64,000 nucleotides of DNA from Campylorhamphus procurvoides (lineage: Eukaryota; Chordata; Aves; Passeriformes; Dendrocolaptidae): positions 496,001-560,000 of the forward strand of contig WBMV01002651.1 in assembly GCA_013396655.1 (NCBI GenBank). The letters run 5' to 3'. Under the pieces are notes generated by a model. It did no database searches. It worked only from the letters and a program-made list of their open reading frames with translations, and was not told the origin of the DNA. Below are positions 1-12,883 of this stretch, one piece after another. Numbering within the stretch: the stretch's first letter is position 1; each line of letters opens with the position of its first letter. The position numbers and the translations under genes were made by a program.

Positions 1-1417
1 ACTGAGACTGGAAGTGCACTGAGAAGCAGTGCAGAATATAGATTAGGTATGTAGTCACGTTAAATAAGAGGAGGCTGCCTGACCCTGCAAATGCATTGGT
101 CAGTCTCCACAGGACTAAGAACAATATTGTCAGATTGCAACCCAGCAAAGTCAGACTCAGCAGCTTCCTCTAGCAGCCAAGGATTTGGATAACCCACTGG
201 CTGTGGGGCCAGCACAGCCCTGAGAAGTACAGTTTAGATGTAAGAGTGACATCTGAACTGTTTGTAAGTCTCCTGCAGCCAAGGAGCTATATGTGGCTCT
301 TTAGTACTAGAGTTCCTGAGGTTTTCCAGGGTAGTTCCTTAGGGATCAGCATTAGATCTGTGAAACTTGAAATGTGACTGAGGAGTTGACTAACAGAGAG
401 AAGAGGGAAAAAAAAGACAGACATAGTAGAAGACAATAGGTGGAGAGCTTTCAGGTCCTTAATCCACAAGGTGAGATCCAAAGCTGAAAGCCATGTCTGT
501 GGTTTTCTGTTCAACCCAGGGAGGCAGTTGGGTGCCCCAGAGAATTACCTGAAAAACCTTTATACTCGTATCTGTGTTTATTCTTTCAACTTTAAGTTTC
601 CAGCTGAAATGCCTGTCCTTTATAGTCATTGAAGACCTGCATCTCCAGGAGACAGAAGTCCTATGCAGCACCTGAGCTAAGCTCTCTGGCTGCCCCCATT
701 GACCTTAGACCACACATAGATACAAGGCTTAGGTAGTTCTGCTGTGTATTTAAAGATAGGTGAGAACTGCAGCATGGATACACCTTTATCTGCAGCTGTT
801 CCCTAAAAAAAATGACACACATCTCTCTCTTTTAGGTGGCAATGAAAAGTCATGATGAAAGTGCTCCTGCTGATTATAGAATAGCTTGCTGAGTACATTA
901 CTTCCTTAGAAAATTAAACATCTGGGCTTAATTCCCTTCTAAGCCTCAGAGGCTTAAAACTTACCCCCATGAGAACAAATGAACCACTTACCTCTAGCTG
1001 ACCTTGAAAGCCTGACTCCTGCTTATAGGCCAGCATCAACATTTTAGTTTTCAGTCCAGCTTTTGTATGTGTCCACAGACATTATTTGGCAAGCCATTCT
1101 ACTGGCTTAGACAGAGATACTGCAGTACTCCAAACACAAATATTCTGTCCAACATAGAGAAAAAAACCCCAAACAATTTAGCGGAACAAATAGCATGTTT
1201 GTTGCAGTAGGAATGACTAATAGAAAAGAATAGGTATATTATTAAGTATTTTGAGCATCATCATTTTGTTTTATTTAATTTTTCTAACCATGAATTGGAC
1301 CCAGCTCCTCTGTATAATTACCTCCATTATGTTATTTCTGTGAGAATGCTCTCCAAGGTTGGTGTTTGCATAGAAACATTTGCTGTTGCTCTCTCAGCAT
1401 GTTTTGTTCTTGTGCAG

Positions 1418-1517
1418 AAATACCTGAGGACCCACCACAGTGGGGCTCTCCCTAGGAATGAGGGCATAGGAAAGGAAACAGCTTTCCTGAAGAAAATTAG
1501 TGTGAGGGCTGAGCAAG
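1418..1517 (+). other. Speculative internal exon (100 nt)
   Basis: The segment is preceded by a T-rich tract ending TTGTGCAG, a good splice acceptor. It ends in CAAG followed by GTGAGT, a near-perfect donor. One frame is open through the segment and continues open upstream to 1295. It would read KYLRTHHSGALPRNEG and onward, entering in phase 0 and leaving in phase 1. I do not recognise the peptide. It could equally be an exon of a long noncoding RNA or a chance match, since 64 kb of AT-rich DNA contains many splice-like pairs. No neighbouring exon was identified. Confidence 0.2.
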
Positions 1518-4500
1518 GTGAGTCATGTTGACATTGCCTTCAGTATATTCTCAGCTGTTGTCTATGGGATCTGACTGTTGGTGATCTCTGAGAAGCTGAT
1601 TTCTGCTTCTGGGCAGGAGAGGTGAAATCTGAGTCTTGGAAATGTCAGGAGTATCTGTTTATACATTGTGTGGTAAATGCACAGGAAGACCTCTTCCATT
1701 GAGAAAGGTTGGATCTACTGTTTATAGAGGTACTGCTGATTTGCCTCTGTATAGGAACACCAGCAGCCCTATCTAGTTCTGGAGCTGGTGCTATTAAGTT
1801 GGATTATGCATAGGCAATGCAAAGGAACCTCCTCAGGTGAGGCAGGCCAGAAACTGCAGACAAATGTATATATCCCTCAGATTTCCTCCACCAAAAATTC
1901 CCAATCAGAAAAAAGAGCTTATCCGGGAGACCTTAGCTGTATGCAAGCGCAAAGGAGTGGCCTGCATGCAACATGTAGATACTGTTGATTCATGAGACAC
2001 AAATTCCCACAAATCCTGAAGGCTTCACTTAATCTTTCTTTTCTCAGTGTGAGTAAAAGTTGCATGAGAACCTCAGAAATGGCTGACATTGATATAGAAT
2101 AGTGTTGGAAACTCTCAAAATATTTCGGTAAATCTAAATTAAATGTCTACGTACAGAAACTGGTTTTGTAATATTGAAAGCAAACATATTTTGCTTTGAT
2201 AATTAATTACTTGCTACTTCTGGGTCTCATTTTCTGGATTGCATTTGATTGAGACATTCTGGCTTGAAGTCTCAGCTGAATTCTGAGAATCCTGATGGAT
2301 GAAAAAATGTGAACTTTGAACCAATCTTTATAAGGAAGCTGGGTACCTGTCACACTGCTGGCATGGCTTCTATTGATCCTGCGTACTTTTAAACTTTCTG
2401 CCACTTGAGTAATTCTGGTATTGTTTCCTCCATCTCTTTAATAAACTTCACCCATGAAGTCTAGGCATCTTTGTCAGAAACAGGTCTCTATTGCCTAGAA
2501 GCCTGAACTAGCCGGGAGCAAAAATGATCCCTTTGTGTCCCTCACATGCTGTTGCTCCCTCTTTCTCGGAGTTCTGACTGTGTGGAGATGCAAATGGCAA
2601 CTGTTCTAGGAAATGCTAATTCTTTGTTACCTTGCACAAGAAATCAGAATCAGAGTCTCCACATATAAACATGCTCAGTTTTCTCTGCCCTCTGAAGCTT
2701 GTCCTTGGGATGGAGTGCCCAGAATACTCCTTCTGCACCAGTGATGCAGATGTATGGTGCACATAGTAGATGGTAGAGAAAGGATCTTGTTAATGCTCCT
2801 AAGATGCTCCACGTGTGGTAATATGAATGAGGAAGTTAGCAGTGAATAGCTGCTGAATGTCTCCATAACAGGTTATGTGACATGTGCTGACAGAAAGATG
2901 GCATCCCTGCTCAGCTATTAGCCCTAAATCCCTATCCTTGAGAATTTCAGTACAAAATAAAAATAAGGAGATAAAACAACCAATGGTGGGGAAAGGCAAA
3001 CTCTGTATATGAAGTTAAATTTTGATCTCCATGAATTAAAAACAGGGAATTCATAATATCAAACTATTTTCAAATTGCACACAAAGAGATTACTCAAATC
3101 ATTGCATAACAACTTACAGCCAGTCACACTGAAGTGATTAATAGGCACAAAGTTTGAAATTCCTAATTCTTTTATCCCTAAAGAAGCTGAGCATTTAGAT
3201 GATAACTCACATCATCCTTCATACGGTTTTTGTGGATAAGTCAATGAAGGACTAATGAGCTGACTATGTCTGTCACACCGTAGTGGATTGAGCCAGCATT
3301 CAGTAGTGATCATAAAGACTGTTAAAGGCATACAAGTGCATGTATTGCCTTTGCAAATGTTTGATGATAAATTGAGGTGGCATTAGTTCCCAAATAATTA
3401 ATTATGAATTGTTCATCCATTATCTTAATTAAAAAGTTCTTTGCAAGTTTTATCTGCACAGTTTGGCATCTTATGATTTACCACTGAAGCATCTCCCTGC
3501 TAAAAGAAAGCTTGTTCTTTCCAAAGAGATGCCTATGGAATGAATAATGAAGTGCTTTTTATTAAATGACTGTGGAAATCAAAATCTCACTACCAGTATT
3601 TCATGGAGGGTTTATCTTACAAGGAAGGAGATGCACATGGGATTGAACCAGTGTGACAAGAAATCTTCAGCAGTAGAGATGATAATCTGCCTCTACAAAA
3701 TGAGAAACATGCTGGTGTGATAAATAATACTTGCTTTCAAAAGCAAATGCAATATTTACCCATTCAATTTCCCAGGCTAGTATATACACACAATCTTACC
3801 AGAAAAAAACAGCTATTGCTTCACTTCTATTATTTCTTGTTATAGTTACTGTGTGTTGTACCCAGATACACTGGACAAGCTGCGATACACACTATACAGA
3901 CACCAGATACACAAACCAGCTATGGATATGAACATGACCCCATTGTGGAAGAGGAGGCAGAGATTGTTATTTGTACTGTAAGTAGTTGGAAGGTGCTCAA
4001 ATGTTGCTGTAATTGATGCAATATGACATAAGTGGATAGATCCAGAGGTGGTTACAGGATTTATTCCTGAGAACATAATTCTACTCTACACATCAGCACT
4101 CTGTGATACACTTGAAAAAAAAAAAAAGAAGCTTGTGCATTTGCATTGTTATTTTACAGTTTTATGGGGGCATTGTAAAACTCCTTAATCAAGGATTTTA
4201 TTTTTTTTTTTAAATTTAGAATACTATTCCTAGGAAGTAACAATTTATGAAGATACAAATAGTAAAAAATCTTTCTCAGAATCCTTCTGGATTAGTTTGT
4301 GCGGGATTACCAAGGCTTATTTAATTACTATTGGTTTAATGGTATTAGGTTCTTGGAAGATATTTTTATGAACTAATGCAACTATACTTCTAGGTCTTAA
4401 TCTTGTCTAGAATGGCTATGACCTGTTCTTACTCTGAACAGTACAGAGGCCAAGCTTTCCCCAGCTAAGATCGTGGCAGTTTCCACAGAATCTTTGCAGT

Positions 4501-7474
4501 ACCATGCTATTATTTGGGTATTCTTTGCAGCTGCACTTACTGTGAGCTTATGCCATTGACCTCAGTGGAAACACTCTCACTGCTTCAGAAGGTGTATGGG
4601 TGAGCCACCACGAGGATTGGTCAGGAGAAAGCCAGAGGAACAGCATGTTTACTTGCAAATGTGAGCATTAGAGGAAAAGGCAGCACTATGACAGCATATT
4701 TGAAGGACAGCAGTAGGAGATGGCAACTGCTGGTGCTGTGTGCCAAGGTCTGAGTTATTTGAGTATGAGGTGATCCTCAGAACAGTTTGTCCTACCACTC
4801 ACAGTTGCTTGCTTGGACTTAAATAATTTTTGATGCACCATTCTGGTTCCAGTCCTGTGAGTTGTTAAGAGTACAAACTGCACTACATACTTTCCCTAAC
4901 TTTGTATCCAGAGTTTTTAAGGGTTGTGTAGCCTAAGGGTACCTCTGATCACTTTGTTGACTAGGAGAAAGATTGCCATTTTGACACACTTTCACTGTAC
5001 TGCAAAGGATGGGTGCAGGTGCAGTGAAGATGGGGTAAATGTGATTATACAACACTTACTAAACTGAGCAGTGGTAATGCTCTCCCTGGTAATCAATCCA
5101 GCCTGGAAATGCTTTCAAAGCACTTTTTCTTGCTCAGGGAGGGACCCTGACCATTGTTTCTGGAAATAGTGAAAGTGGCCAAGGGAAAGTCACATCTTCT
5201 TGTGTGAGGTTATTACAAGTGAGACAGTGCTTCTGTTAGAGCATTTCCTGTGGTCAGGATACGGAGGCCCCAAAGGTGAGTTCCAAAAATAGAGGACTTT
5301 TAGCATACTGCTCCAACTTCCCTGTAGGCATGTCCTTATAGTCTTTATGGAAGTGCGCCTTTCTAGCTGAAAAAATGCTGTATAGGTTGTGCTAAAGTTG
5401 TCACTGAATTCCTTAAACTTTTCCAAGAAAAGTGCATGTAAAATCAGAAAAACTGAATGAAAAGCTTTGTATCATAAGGGTCTAAGAGATTAAGATTTCT
5501 TTCCCTTTCACTCCTTTCCTCTCATTTATCTCATTACTATTCTCATTGCTCTAGAATTTACAGAAATTTTGTATTTTTCATTTTGAAGTAGAGTGCTCTG
5601 CCTTTGCTTGGCATCTAAATACTATTCAAAATTAATTACATTACATTGTCTGGGCATTGCTCATAAGGCATTACATTTTTCAAACTCTCAAGACACATAG
5701 CCTTCAATTTTTTTAGTTTAGAATTTTGACTCATTATATCTTTCTAGAATAGATTTAACTCAAATCACAATGTCTTCATTATCTTGTAATGATTGCAGAA
5801 GTATTTCCTTAGCACATTAATACAAGTTATAGTCTTTGACACATTTATAAGTGTTAACAACTAATGAGACACAATTTTCACATGTATACAACTGGGTCGC
5901 ATTCCATCCAGCTTCGTTAAACAAGAAAAGTAGAAGAAACACAAATCTAGCAGGGTTCTGCTGGTGCACAGCCAGAAGTTTTTCTGTTAACATTTTCTCC
6001 CTCTGCCAATTCAGGAATTTTGATGACAGAGGTTGAAAAATAATAATATAAAGTATATTGAATCATAAAATATTTTAAAATCATTGGCAATACCACTTCT
6101 AATCAAAACTTTTGAGTCAGTTGAGATTGGGGTGGTGAGGGGCAGCACCAGTGTATGGTGGTGGTGGCAGGGGTGAGCAGTTCTCTTGGGGGATATTGGT
6201 GTAGCTGGTAGGGTACACCAGAAATGGAAGCAGGAAGGGATAAAACCCAGTGACACCCGCAAAAGTGTGATATTTTGAGTGCTCTGAGTCGATGTAGAGG
6301 GAGCTGGCTAACAAGTGAGAAGATATTGAGACCTGGATGAGGGAAAGTATCAGGATTTCCTCCAGGAAGCTGCAGTCCTGACTGGGATGCAGAGAGTTGG
6401 GATGGACAGGGTTGGCATGACTTGAACTGTAAGTATTTTTTCGGAAAAAAAGAGGTAATACTTGCCATATTTGAAAGGGCTGGGAGTGAGCATGTGGTTT
6501 GGAGGGGCAGAAACATAAGACTGAATAAAAGTAACTATGTTTATAAAGGAGGTGGAGGCAGGAGCGTAGATGAGCTAACACAAGAAAAGAGGAATGGACC
6601 CAGATATAAATGTCACATAACTTTGGAAATATGGTTGTCACCTATTTAATGCCATTGCTATAGCTGTAGAATCAATAGCATTATAGTCTCATCAATTCTT
6701 TTTTGATACTCATTTTGTCAACAACTGAATTTCAGTGGTTTAATTTCTTTAAACTGGTATCTCATTACTATTCTTTTGTACTTTTCAAAGACATCCAGTC
6801 CTTATGTAGGCTATTATAGGTCAAAGACAAAGCATCTGTCAACTCACATCGACAAGAGAAAATTTTCATCTCTGATGGTTATTCACACAAATCATTGTAT
6901 CACCCTGTAATAAAGAACGGTCATAAAATATTCTACCTGTTCACAGTGTTTCCTTGACCATGAACAGCAGAGCTTTCATGATCATGCTCCAAAACATAAC
7001 AGATAAGCTGCATTGGAAACTACAAGAAATAATGACATTAGAGAAGGACAGCTGTATACAATTCTTTCTTTTCTGAAGCCTTATTACATTTCACCTGTTG
7101 TTCCAGTGCTTGAGAACTGTGTGATATATAGCTAATGTTTAAATACCCTCAACCCAAGCCTTTTCTGGGAAGTGCATCTGTTTGTGTTCCTATGTCAAAC
7201 TCAGGGATTCTCACGAGCAGACAGAAAACCCAAGGTGATTCTGCACCTGACCGGGGGAGGTGCGTGGGGGGTGGTGTTCAAAAAATATCTGTGGGAACAG
7301 CTTTGAATATGGGTAAAGGGAAAAAGGTATTGATGCAATTATAGTTAGATTTTTCTCTGTGTCCTGCCTTTTGCTTTCTAAAGAACTTGTCTGCAACAGA
7401 GATATTACTGCAGCGGAATTGATAAAGTCTGACTGTTTCAAAGCAAACAAACACAGGGAATTTCTGTCACAGAA

Positions 7475-7551
7475 GTTTTTGTTGGAGGTTTTGGGTTTGT
7501 TTGTTTTGTGGTTTTATTTGTTTGTTGGGATTTTTTATTTTTTATTTTTTG
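7475..7551. repeat. T/G-rich low-complexity tract
   Basis: The plus strand is almost entirely T and G, with irregular TTTG and GTTT units grading into a T-rich end. It is simple sequence with no coding meaning. Similar tracts occur at 23261-23314 and around 34330-34430. Confidence 0.7.
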
Positions 7552-10500
7552 TCAGTAAAGGCATTTAGACTAAAATTGCACGAGCCTTTTTCATGGATTG
7601 AAAAAAACCTAAAGCAATTAGATTAAATGATTACAGTTCCTGGCAAGAACATTCTGGGTTTTCTTTTTTTTTGTTGTTTTTGTATTTCCATCAGGTATAA
7701 TCAGGCATTGCAGCAGACACTTGCAAGATAATCTTCTGGAGAGCAGAAAGACAAAACAAAAATCATCCTCATCAGAATATTGTGCAACACAACGTGTTTT
7801 ACTGACATTACCTATAGCAGTGGCTGTAGCTTATTTAGAAGTGGAAGTGAGAATCTGATCTATATTAGATATCAAATGTTGGAACACCTGGGTTATTTCC
7901 AAATGTCATAGTGCAGTCTGGCTTTTACATTTGTTTATAATGGGTGATTATTTAAAAAAAAAAATGTCTATTTGTTCCAGGTAAACACATCATTGGTTCT
8001 GAAGAGCTCCAGTTTTCCACCAAAGCAGGCAATTTCCTTAATAAATATTTGATTTACTTTGGCAAACATCAACATTTAAATTGCAATCCCTCTACATCTA
8101 TAAAAAGCGCAGAAACTTAGGGCTTGTTTTTCTCCTATGTCCCCTCCTGGACCTATCCTACTTCTTTCTCTCTTCTTGCCTTGCTTCTCCTAGTAATAAC
8201 TTCTAGAACTTCTGTCCCCTCAGAAAATAAGGCTTATTCCAGAGATGTTTCCTTCTGCTCTTTGAAGAGGAAGCAGAGGCCACGATCAGCACAATATACA
8301 GCATTGCCCCAAGCAAACTGACTTGACTGCAAACTGTCCCCTGCAGCAGGATCTGAGAACAGGGATACTGATGAAAACAGCAGAGCTGAGTGCTTCCTTG
8401 GAAGTGGGAACATTGAAAACTCATTGGGAGGGAGGTCTGGGAGGGTCTGGGAGGAAATAATGTCCCCAAATATATAAGCCCCCCACTCTTGGGTATTTTG
8501 TGTTTTCATTTTAGCTATAAGAAAGGTGCAGAGTACTGAGGAGCTGACTTTCTTCTTACTGATTAATATCAGAAAATCAGAATCAGACCTTTATTACTTT
8601 ATTACATTAGAGAAATAATTTTTCTCTAGACCATTTTTTTGCTATGCTTTGTGGTGATAATTACAGTTAAGAAGAAGGTGATGGAAAACTTTGCCTGAAG
8701 CATTTTTCTCCCTTTCTTTTTTCCTTCTTCTCTTTATTTAGCACCTTTCTACAAACACTGACTGTTACATGGTGAATTTTAAATAGCTAAAGAGAGGCTT
8801 ATTTAGCATGGGAAATGTCAATAGAACAGTATTTATATGGCTGGATAACATGTATCTGTTCAGTAAACACTCAACCAAGGGTCCTGTCTGCATGTGGAAG
8901 AGCAGTAGGTGGACACACTGAAAGTCTGAAAATCAAAAAAGATCCTCTGAAGGTTGCAAAGCAAAATGCTTTGAAAACCGAGAAGTGTTTTCTCCCAGCT
9001 CTGCTCAACAACTTTAACCCTAATAAAATATTTCTAAAACGCAATTTGAGAGAAATGTGAGGAGCTGTGTTTACTCACAGTGCATTTTTTTTAATAGCAT
9101 TTTACTTCTCCCATGAGTACTGAAGTAAGTAATTCTCTCTCTGTCTTGGTGTTGGATTTCATTTTGCCTACTCCCTAAAGAGAGCACTCAATTTTATCTT
9201 AATAAAATTTTGACTTGAGGACTTCATATGGAGTCCAAGGTACTTAGTGTTTTCAAGAGCTGATCTGAAGTCCAGGTGAAAACCAGATGAAATAAAGATG
9301 ACCATGCAAATAATCTTGTGACACATTCAGCTGACATTTTTTCTGGTTTGGATTTAATTTCTTGTAAAAGCTCTGACCATACATCCAGAACTCAGCACTG
9401 CAATAAATGGCAGTATCCTGCACTCTCAAGCAGTGACTTGGGGCAGAAATTCATCACCTCTTGCTCTCTTTCTTCAGGAATAGAAATGAATCCAGGTACA
9501 ACTCCTATGCCTGGAGCAACAGAGATGGACCTACTAGGTATTTCTCCATCGATTAATGGGAACTGCCAGTGCTGCCTGATGCTGTTGCTGCACGGCCTGG
9601 GATACCCTGAGTCCACATTGATAACTCATCTTCCCCTCTCATGCAAGATGCTGCATGCCAATGAATTAGCTGTGCTGAATTCTGAACCATCAGTGGAAAC
9701 TTTTGGGTAGTGTTAGTTGAAATGCTCCTCAACTGTAGCAGGGATCACTAAGAATTTAAGGATGTAAAGAACGGAGCCTAGCAGTGTTAAATCTGAATTT
9801 ACGTGTTTGATTTTACAAGAATAGGCATAACCTTTCTGATTTTCAGCTATCTACCATTAAATGCATCATCAGTTATATGTTTGATTTATATGGTCATGCT
9901 TTACTTCTAAACTCAGGAGCTTCCTGCTCTGTTTCTTTTCCCATATACATGGCTCTTTCTCACGTATAGCCTAATCCCAGCTCACCTGTTCTCCTCCTAC
10001 TTTGACAACTTCCTTAGTAGTTGTTGAAATAAGAAAACAATCCTTTTCCCACATCCCTCAAAGTACTGCCATGACCCATGGACAGAGCTGAACTCTGCTC
10101 TTCACTCACCCACAGTTGCCTAGTTCTCCGTATATGAGAATGCTGCAAAACTTCTATTTGCTCTTTCTTATCTGGTGCTAGTAAAGGGGAGGCTGAAAAA
10201 GGCAGAGAATCTTTTATTCAGACTAACATTTTTTAATGCTCATTAGAGACATCCACAGTGCAAGACAAGCTCCTTTCTAGAACTTTAAATAAATAATGGC
10301 ACTCAATGGTCCAGCCCATCATTGTTAAACACACTTTTCACAGAGGGTCATGAACTCCATGCTGGCCTCATTAAAGCTGTGAAAATTCCATCAGTGCTTA
10401 TGTTTCTGTGTAATGATTTAATTGAATTTTCTTATTGCTGGAGCTTGTCATTATGCCAGTGATTTTCATGCTGCCTCCCTAAACTCAGAATTTTTGCTCA

Positions 10501-10638
10501 AGTCTAAATAGTCTAAAATTGGTTTTATCAGTGTGTAGTCTGGTGGCAATATACAAGGCCTGAATAAGCAAGCACTTATTTGGAGGCTTGGGGAATTTTC
10601 TTAGTTTTGTCCTTTTACCTAAGGATTTAATTTTCCAA

Positions 10639-10678
10639 TTTTTTCTTTTTTTTTCTTTTTTTTTTTTTTCTTTTTCCC
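10639..10678. repeat. Polypyrimidine tract
   Basis: Forty consecutive pyrimidines, mostly T with isolated C, lie on the plus strand. The next bases are CAACAG, so the tract resembles a splice acceptor or the remains of a retroposed poly(A) on the minus strand. No exon or retrocopy body was recognised next to it. Confidence 0.75.
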
Positions 10679-11879
10679 AACAGAATATATGGTAGACTTT
10701 CCAACCTGTAATATTAGCTTTAGGAACTCCCAACATGTAAACAGAAGAAGCTTGGACTCATTAGTATGTACTAGATAAGACTGGACTTAATTTTGCAAAA
10801 ACCCATGCAACAAGAAGCTGAGCAATACTGAAATGTTAAGCTCTAATCTAACATTGTTCTTGGAAGGCAGAAACCTATTCAAGACACAATAACTTCTACA
10901 TTAACATGGGATTGTGGCTGAGAATTAAATGCTGCAAAGCCAGAGGAATTCCCACAACAATCAAATTTCAGACCTCTGTGGTATTGAAGATTAATATTAG
11001 TCTGGGCAATGTTTTTGTATGATAAACCCATTAAAAGCTTTGATAAGGAAGAACAGCCATGAGGTGGAGGAACTGGAGTGGTGGTGACTTGTGAGCAGGC
11101 AGAGATCACAGACACAGGATACTGACACTCAGGGGTGTACATCTCTTGGTATGTATCAATGCAGATGTGATCCCCAACAACATGATTCATGGCTCAGCTG
11201 GTTATGGCTGAAGAGGAAAACAGTGAACCTACAGCCAGAATACAATTCACAATATTTTGTATCTTGAAGTATGAGCCATGCATTTCAACCAGTTCTTCAC
11301 CTTTCCTCAGCTCACCTATTGTTTACTATTTTGGACACCAGTGATGCCTTATAAATGATGGAGAAAAAAAATAGCAATGCCAATCATCTTATATTTGTGA
11401 CTTAATGTTCAAATATAGTTTTCTCTATTTACCACCTCTATAATTTGAATGCCATTATTTTGTAAGTCTCCTCTCTGCAGTAGACTTGCCAGTTTTTGAG
11501 GACAAAGCAACTTGTGCTGCTAAGCAGGTGCACAGCCAAATTTTGTATAATTTCTATTTTTATTTGTGACCTCAGGTTATTGTCCGTGATCCAGAGAATT
11601 TTATTTATGGTGCCTAGAAAACATTGAGTCTACAAATGATTATGGTCACATCTGTGGGATGTCTGTGCTTGACAACCAGACATATATGACATCAGGGCAT
11701 TTGGGGTGTTTTTACTTGCTGATGTGGCTGGGGCCAAGCAAGTAGCATCCTGGGAGAGAACATAACCTGTGGCCAAAACCCATAAAATCCTACAAAACAA
11801 CTTTGATACTGACACAGACGTTCTGATATTTTTGCTGAAAAAAACCAGCTTCACAGGGGAAGAAAGTTCTATTTCATGT

Positions 11880-12883
11880 TGTAGTGTGTTGACTCTGGCT
11901 GGACACCAGGTACGCACTAAAACCTCTCTCTCCCTCCCCTCTGCAACTGGACAGAGTAGAGAAAGTATAACCAAGGGTTCATGAGTTGAGATAAGGACCA
12001 GGAAAGATCACTTACTAATCCCTGTCACAGGCAAAACAGACTCAAAATAGGGATATTAATTAGATTTATTACTACCAGAATTAGAGGAGGAGAATGAGAA
12101 GTAAAATAAATCTTAAAAACACCTTCCCACCACCTCTCCCTCCTTCCAAGTTCTACCTCCTCCCCCACGGCAGTGCAGGGAGATGGGGAATGGGAGTTAA
12201 AATCAGTTCTTGTTTCCATGGCTGCTCAGGTGGAAGAGTCCTTCCCTTGCTCCCTATGGGGTCCCTCCCATGGGAGACAGTCCTGCACAAACTTTTCTGA
12301 TGTGACTCCATCCTTTGGGCAATAGTTCTTCACAAACTGCTATCACATGTCTCATTTCTCCATGTGATGCAGTCCGTCAGGAACAGGCTGCTCCAGCATT
12401 GATCCACTATAGGCCATAAGTCCTACCATCCTACCAGGAAAACCCGCTCCAGTGTGGGCTCCTCTCTCCATGGGTCAGCAGCTCCCTGACAGGACCCTGC
12501 TCCATCATGGGCCTCCCACAGTGTCACAGCCTCCTTTGGGCATCCACCTGCTCTGGCATGGGCTCCTCCATGGGCTGCAGGCGGATCTCTGCACCCTGAT
12601 GGTCCTCCAAGGACTGCAGGGGCGCAGCTGCTCCACCATGGTCTGCACCAGGGGCTGCAGGGGAGCCTCAGCTCCAGCACATGGAGCATCTCCTGACCCT
12701 CTTTCTCCACACACCTTGGTGTCTGTAGAGTTGTTCACAGGTTCTTGCTCTTCTCTTCTCTGGCTGCAATTTTCATCTGCCCAAAACCCTTTTTCTCCTT
12801 CTTAAATATGTTACCACAAAGGCTTTGCTATCCCTCCTGATTTGCTCAGCCTTGGCCAGCAGCAGGTCCGCCCTGAATCCAGC
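11880..12883 (-). mobile_element. Solo-type avian ERV LTR, U3-truncated
   Basis: I recognise an avian endogenous retrovirus LTR, probably of the ERVL class, in minus orientation. Its 3' terminus lies at 11880, where the plus strand begins TGTAGTGTGTTGAC. A poly(A) signal AATAAA is at 12065-12070 (minus). The R region consists of diverged GGAGCAG/CTGCAGCC-type repeat units at about 12390-12690. A TATA-like CATATTTAAG sits at 12801-12810 (minus). The upstream part of U3 seems to be missing, because recognisable LTR sequence stops near 12883 only about 80 bp beyond the TATA-like motif. No primer-binding site or gag/pol sequence follows 11880, so it is an isolated LTR. The short open frames at 12423-12805 are translations of the repeat units. 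Family assignment is from memory. Confidence 0.75.
12065..12070 (-). terminator. LTR poly(A) signal AATAAA
   Basis: This is a canonical hexamer on the minus strand inside the LTR. Its context (GTAGTAATAAAT, then TTTGCC about 30 bases on) is nearly the same as that of the poly(A) signal at 47522-47527 in the other long LTR. Confidence 0.6.

Larger units (their letters stand above)
1..11879. other. Noncoding DNA, no recognised gene
   Basis: I see no CR1, LTR or conserved coding domain in this stretch. It is AT-rich with scattered short homopolymers, including a 13-A run near 4118 and T/G-rich DNA at 7475-7551. The open frames are short and none has a recognisable motif. The longest lie on the minus strand at 6103-6641, where frames of 174 and 137 codons overlap each other, which argues against coding. 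One exon-like segment at 1418-1517 is listed separately. Cryptic old repeats below my recognition limit may be present. Confidence 0.6.

Noticed and set aside
6103..6641. Minus-strand open frames of 174 and 137 codons, the longest in the window
   Set aside because: They overlap each other in different frames and are rich in S, L, H and P because the opposite strand is purine-rich. They show no domain, signal or splice context. Equal openness in two frames argues for composition and not coding.
12423..12805. Cys/Pro/Trp-rich open frames of 77 to 117 codons
   Set aside because: They lie entirely within the LTR at 11880-12883 and come from its R-region repeats.
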